Source of the DNA: Yinghuangia seranimata
GTDB lineage: Bacteria > Actinomycetota > Actinomycetes > Streptomycetales > Streptomycetaceae
NCBI RefSeq assembly: GCF_029953285.1
Contig: NZ_JASAOI010000008.1
Span: 1-64,000 of the forward strand
Length of the DNA: 64,000 bases
Reading direction: 5' to 3'
Shown here: piece by piece, positions 61,159 through 64,000 of the stretch
How positions within the stretch are numbered: position 1 is the first letter of the stretch
How the letters are laid out: each line of letters opens with the position of its first letter
The notes under the pieces: generated by a model
The model's database searches: none
The model's input: the letters and a program-made list of their open reading frames with translations, nothing else
What the model was told of the DNA's origin: nothing
Translations under genes and position numbers: made by a program

Positions 61159-61938
61159 ATGACGTGCATGTCCACGAACCATGAAGCGGTGGAAGAGCAC
61201 CGCGACACCGACGCCCTGCTGGCCGTCCTCGACGCCGCGGACCGGATGCCGGGCGCGGCTCGGCTGCGGGACCGCTCGTACGAACTGCTGTCCCTCGTCC
61301 CGGGCTCGACCGTCGTGGACGTCGGCTGCGGCGCGGGACGGGCCGTCGCCGAGTTGGCTGGACGCGGGGTCCACGCCGTGGGTGTGGACCCCGACGCGCG
61401 GATGCTGGCCGCGGCCCGGTGCCGGTGGCCTGAAGCCGAGTTCCGGGAGGCCGGGGCGGAGGATCTGCCGTTCGCCGACGCAAGCGTGCGCGGCTACCGG
61501 GCCGACAAGGTCTTCCACGTACTTCACGAGCCGGGGCGCGCGGTGGCGGAGGCGCGACGCGTGCTGTGCCCGGGCGGCAGGATCGTGCTGGTCGGTCAGG
61601 ACTGGGACGCCGTCATGATCGACTCGGACGACGCGGCGCTCACCCGCACCATCGTGCACGCCCGCGCCGACCTGCTGGGCACTCCCCGTGCCGGCCGCCA
61701 GTACCGCGGCCTGCTCGTGGCCGGCGGCTTCGCCGATGTCGCGGTCGAGGCGCACACCAGCGTGTTCACCGACCCCGCGATGCTGCCCCTGCTCGACAGG
61801 CTCGCCGAAGCGGCCTGCGCGAGCGGCGCCGTGGACCGCGACCGGGCGGACGAGTGGCTCGCCGAACAGCGCCGACGCGCCGAGACAGGCCGCTTCCTCG
61901 TCGCGGTTCCGCTCTTCGTGGCCTCCGCGTCCGCCTGA
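61159..61938 (+). CDS. Class I SAM-dependent methyltransferase
   Basis: A 259-residue enzyme. SAM-binding motif I is VVDVGCGAGRAVAELAGRG (about 50-68), motif II the acidic VGVDPDARML, motif III around AEDLPFADASVRGYRADKVF, then LCPGGRIVLVGQDWD (motif IV/V). The acceptor is unknown. ATG 61159 or 61168 is the start; neither has a ribosome site. Divergent from a MerR gene that likely controls it. Confidence 0.9.
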   Translation: MTCMSTNHEAVEEHRDTDALLAVLDAADRMPGAARLRDRSYELLSLVPGSTVVDVGCGAGRAVAELAGRGVHAVGVDPDARMLAAARCRWPEAEFREAGAEDLPFADASVRGYRADKVFHVLHEPGRAVAEARRVLCPGGRIVLVGQDWDAVMIDSDDAALTRTIVHARADLLGTPRAGRQYRGLLVAGGFADVAVEAHTSVFTDPAMLPLLDRLAEAACASGAVDRDRADEWLAEQRRRAETGRFLVAVPLFVASASA

Positions 61939-61950
61939 GGGGCTGCGGGC

Positions 61951-61974
61951 ACGACGCCGGCGCGCCCGCGTCGT
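61951..61974 (+). terminator. Terminator of methyltransferase gene
   Basis: ACGACGC and GCGTCGT form a 7-bp stem with a self-complementary 10-nt loop, 12 bp after the stop. Confidence 0.5.
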
Positions 61975-62084
61975 CGAACAGGTGCTGCCCAAAGGGGAGT
62001 TGCATCCAGCCCGGCGTCGGGTGCGGACGTGGGCCAGGGGTGCGCGTTTAGGACCCCGTCAGCTGAAGTCGGGAGCCACAGGCC

Positions 62085-62573
62085 TCAACCGGCTTCGGGG
62101 GCGGGGGCTTTCGACTGCTGCCTCGCGCGCCAGCGGTCCATCATTCCCGACAGTTCCTCCTGGAGGAACTCGAAGAACTCGACGGTCTCGGCGAGGCGTT
62201 CGCCCGCGGCGGTGTCGGGGCCGACGGCGGCGACGCCGGTGCGCAGGGTTTCCTCCCAGCGGACGAGCATGCGGTCGCGCGACGCGAAGGTGCGGAACCA
62301 CTGGTCGCTGCGGACGCGGTAGCGCTCGCGGCGGGAACCCGGTTCGCGTTCGCGGGCGAGCATGCCGACCTGGCTGAGGTAGCGAACGGCGCCGGAGACG
62401 GCGGCCGGGCTGATCTGGAGGCGGTCGGCGAGGTCGGCGGAGCCGAGGACGCCGTCGTCCGAGGCGAGGAGGGCGGCGAAGACGCGGGCGGGCATGCGGG
62501 ACATGCCGGCTTCGGCGAGTTCCGCGGCGAAGCGCTCGACGAACGCCGCGACCTGGTCTTCCGGTGTCGTCAC
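62085..62573 (-). CDS. MarR/GbsR-like transcriptional regulator
   Basis: A 162-residue regulator. The winged helix covers about 20-95: MPARVFAALLASDDGVLGSA, LADRLQISPAAVSGAVRYLS and the wing EREPGSRRERYRV. The C-terminal helices carry FFEFLQEELSGMMDRWRARQ. This is the GbsR-type group often found beside ABC exporters. GTG 62573 has GAGGGCAGG upstream. Divergent from the ABC ATPase gene; the palindrome at 62639-62658 is the likely site. Confidence 0.9.
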   Translation of the reverse strand: MTTPEDQVAAFVERFAAELAEAGMSRMPARVFAALLASDDGVLGSADLADRLQISPAAVSGAVRYLSQVGMLAREREPGSRRERYRVRSDQWFRTFASRDRMLVRWEETLRTGVAAVGPDTAAGERLAETVEFFEFLQEELSGMMDRWRARQQSKAPAPEAG

Positions 62574-62638
62574 CCTGCCCTCGCCTCCTCGGATCGTGTG
62601 CGTCGGCCAGCCTATCGGGGCCCTTCCCGCGTTCTTTA

Positions 62639-62658
62639 TCTTCAGGATTTTCTGAAGA
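62639..62658. promoter_or_regulatory. Operator of ABC exporter gene
   Basis: TCTTCAG and CTGAAGA, perfect 7-bp arms around GATTTT, 18 bp upstream of the ABC ATPase start. It overlaps the predicted -35 (TTCAGG, 62641-62646). Confidence 0.65.
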
Positions 62659-62676
62659 CAGTGTAGATTCGGGTCA
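62641..62676 (+). promoter_or_regulatory. Promoter for leaderless ABC ATPase mRNA
   Basis: TAGATT at 62664-62669 is a good -10; TTCAGG at 62641-62646 is 17 nt upstream. Transcription starting 7 nt after the -10 would begin at the A of ATG 62676, so the mRNA appears leaderless. No ribosome site precedes the ATG. Confidence 0.6.
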
Positions 62677-63587
62677 TGACGACGGCAATCGACGCGACCG
62701 GCGTTCGGAAGACCTTCGGGCGCACGGTCGCCCTCGACGGACTCGACCTGACCGTCCGCGAAGGCGAGGTGCACGGTTTCCTCGGACCCAACGGCGCCGG
62801 CAAGTCCACGACCATCCGCGTGCTGCTCGGCCTCCTGCGCACGGACGGCGGTGACGTGCGCGTGCTCGGCGGGGACCCGTGGCGGGACGCCGTCGCGCTG
62901 CACCGGCGCATCGCCTACGTGCCCGGCGACGTGACGCTGTGGCGCAACCTGACCGGCGGCGAGGTCATCGACCTGCTGGGCCGGCTGCGCGGCGGCCTGG
63001 ACCCCGCGCGGCGCGCCGCGTTGGTGGAGCGGTTCGAGCTCGATCCGACGAAGAAGGGCCGCGCGTACTCGAAGGGCAACCGGCAGAAAGTGGCCCTGGT
63101 CGCGGCGCTCGCCTCCGACGCCGACCTGCTGATCCTCGACGAGCCGACGTCGGGCCTCGACCCGCTGATGGAGGCGGTCTTCCGCCGCTGCGTCGCCGAG
63201 GAGCGCGACCGCGGGCGCACGGTGTTGCTGTCGAGCCACATCCTCAGCGAGGTCGAGGCGTTGTGCGACCGCGTGAGCATCATCCGCCAGGGCCGCACCG
63301 TCGAGGCCGGGACGCTGTCCGAGCTGCGCCACCTGACCCGCACCTCGGTCAGTGCCGAACTCGCAGGTCCGCCGGACGGATTGGCCCGCCTGACGGGCGT
63401 GCACGACCTGGCCGTCGACGGCAACCACGTCCGGCTGCAGGCGGACAGCGACCGCATCGGCGACGTGCTGCGCGTCCTCGTCGAGTCGGGTGTCCGCAGC
63501 CTGACCAGCAGTCCTCCGACGCTCGAGGAGCTGTTCCTGCGGCACTACCGCGACGAGGCCGACGACGAGGCGGGGGCGGCCCGTTGA
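62676..63587 (+). CDS. ABC transporter ATPase (drug-exporter type)
   Basis: A 303-residue nucleotide-binding subunit of the DrrA/CcmA type. Walker A is [10 protein letters not shown], signature [10 protein letters not shown] in place of LSGGQ, Walker [13 protein letters not shown], and switch [10 protein letters not shown]. The C-terminal 80 residues are a regulatory extension usual in this group. The stop overlaps the permease start (TTGA), so the two are translated together. Controlled by the adjacent MarR-like gene. Confidence 0.93.
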   Translation: MTTAIDATGVRKTFGRTVALDGLDLTVREGEVHGFLGPNGAGKSTTIRVLLGLLRTDGGDVRVLGGDPWRDAVALHRRIAYVPGDVTLWRNLTGGEVIDLLGRLRGGLDPARRAALVERFELDPTKKGRAYSKGNRQKVALVAALASDADLLILDEPTSGLDPLMEAVFRRCVAEERDRGRTVLLSSHILSEVEALCDRVSIIRQGRTVEAGTLSELRHLTRTSVSAELAGPPDGLARLTGVHDLAVDGNHVRLQADSDRIGDVLRVLVESGVRSLTSSPPTLEELFLRHYRDEADDEAGAAR

Positions 63588-64000
63588 ACGCCTACGCCGG
63601 CACCGCCACCCTCACCCGGCTCGCGTTCCGCCGCGACCGCGTGATGATCGCCTCGTGGGTGATCGGCATCACCGCGGTGGTGCTCGGCAGCGCGAAGTCG
63701 TTCGCGAGCCTGTACGACACCCCGGCCAAGCGCGCGAGCTTGGCGCAGAGCACCAACGACAACGCGTCGCTGCGCGCGTTCTACGGCCCGGTGTTCGGCT
63801 GGGACGGCACCGGCGCGCTCACCGCCTGGCGGTTCACGGTCGTCGGGGCGGCGCTCGCGGGCCTGATGGCCGCGTTCATCGTCGTGCGGCACACCCGCGA
63901 CGACGAGGAGACCGGGCGCCACGAACTCGTCGCCGCGGGCGCGGTCGGACGGCGCGCGCCGCTCACCGCGGCGCTTCTGACCGCGTGCGGCGCCGGACTC
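63584..64000 (+). CDS. ABC transporter permease (partial, runs off window)
   Basis: The first 139 residues of a membrane subunit: [20 protein letters not shown], then one transmembrane segment, a loop ([20 protein letters not shown]), a second segment and the cytoplasmic loop [20 protein letters not shown] that meets the ATPase. It is typical of the large duplicated permease paired with the upstream ATPase group in Streptomyces. TTG 63584 overlaps the ATPase stop by 4 bp (TTGA). Confidence 0.88.
   Translation, partial: MNAYAGTATLTRLAFRRDRVMIASWVIGITAVVLGSAKSFASLYDTPAKRASLAQSTNDNASLRAFYGPVFGWDGTGALTAWRFTVVGAALAGLMAAFIVVRHTRDDEETGRHELVAAGAVGRRAPLTAALLTACGAGL

Noticed and set aside
1-64000. tRNA, rRNA or CRISPR features
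   Set aside because: No T-loop-like GGTTCGAATCC context, no rRNA segment and no regularly spaced repeat array was seen on either strand.

Overview
The window is very GC-rich (codon third positions almost all G or C) and carries hallmarks of a filamentous actinomycete, most likely Streptomycetaceae: many GTG and occasional TTG starts, ATGA/GTGA stop-start overlaps, a DUF5753 XRE regulator next to a DUF397 protein, an Rpf-type cell-wall enzyme behind a c-di-AMP riboswitch, and an extra MreB-like protein. The species cannot be named from the sequence. I see no tRNA, rRNA or CRISPR array. The one clear insertion sequence is an IS5-type element that is defective.

Layout. 0-3 kb: NCS2 nucleobase permease, HdeD-type membrane protein, dodecin. 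3-6.4 kb: the most unusual locus, a fusion of a uracil-DNA-glycosylase-like domain with an arginine-type ADP-ribosyltransferase, divergent from a macro-domain (ADP-ribose binding) protein, followed by a family-5 uracil-DNA glycosylase. 6.4-17.4 kb: housekeeping and accessory enzymes (P450 with a clear promoter/operator, DUF1876, DJ-1-like, MDR and SDR oxidoreductases, secreted GDSL lipase, ATP-grasp, VOC, nitroreductase, cold-shock protein, IlvE) and two small genes that share a G-x-HNIGKV motif. 17.4-19.4 kb: riboswitch, Rpf-LysM-M23 wall hydrolase and tandem terminators. 19.4-22.3 kb: XRE/DUF397 pair, broken hydrolase, a roughly 600-bp imperfect inverted repeat, and a VOC protein.

22.4-25.7 kb is a copper operon (small His/Gly-rich membrane protein, P-type ATPase, PCuAC-like protein). 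25.9-33.5 kb holds an uncharacterised repeat-like protein, an ABC exporter, a MreB-like ATPase, a pro-less S53 peptidase and a SIMPL protein. 33.5-39.3 kb is a sugar-catabolic cluster (two TIM-barrel isomerases, two Gfo/Idh dehydrogenases) divergent from a ROK regulator. A cupin/TetR divergent pair follows.

40.5-50.6 kb is one long minus-strand operon: exported agmatine deiminase, urease gamma-beta fusion, divergent urease alpha, cytosolic agmatine deiminase, then a five-gene Opp/Dpp-type ABC importer. I infer a pathway for guanidino compounds: import, deimination to a ureido compound, and hydrolysis by the urease-like enzyme. A 19-bp palindrome upstream of this operon recurs (15/19 identical) between two divergent paralogous TetR genes at 56.3 kb, which makes one or both the likely regulator. 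Between them lie an SDR gene bracketed by IS5-type fragments, a glycosidase-like protein and a PadR regulator. 57.3-64 kb holds a large polytopic membrane protein, a MerR/methyltransferase divergent pair, and a MarR-like regulator divergent from a leaderless ABC exporter whose permease runs off the end.
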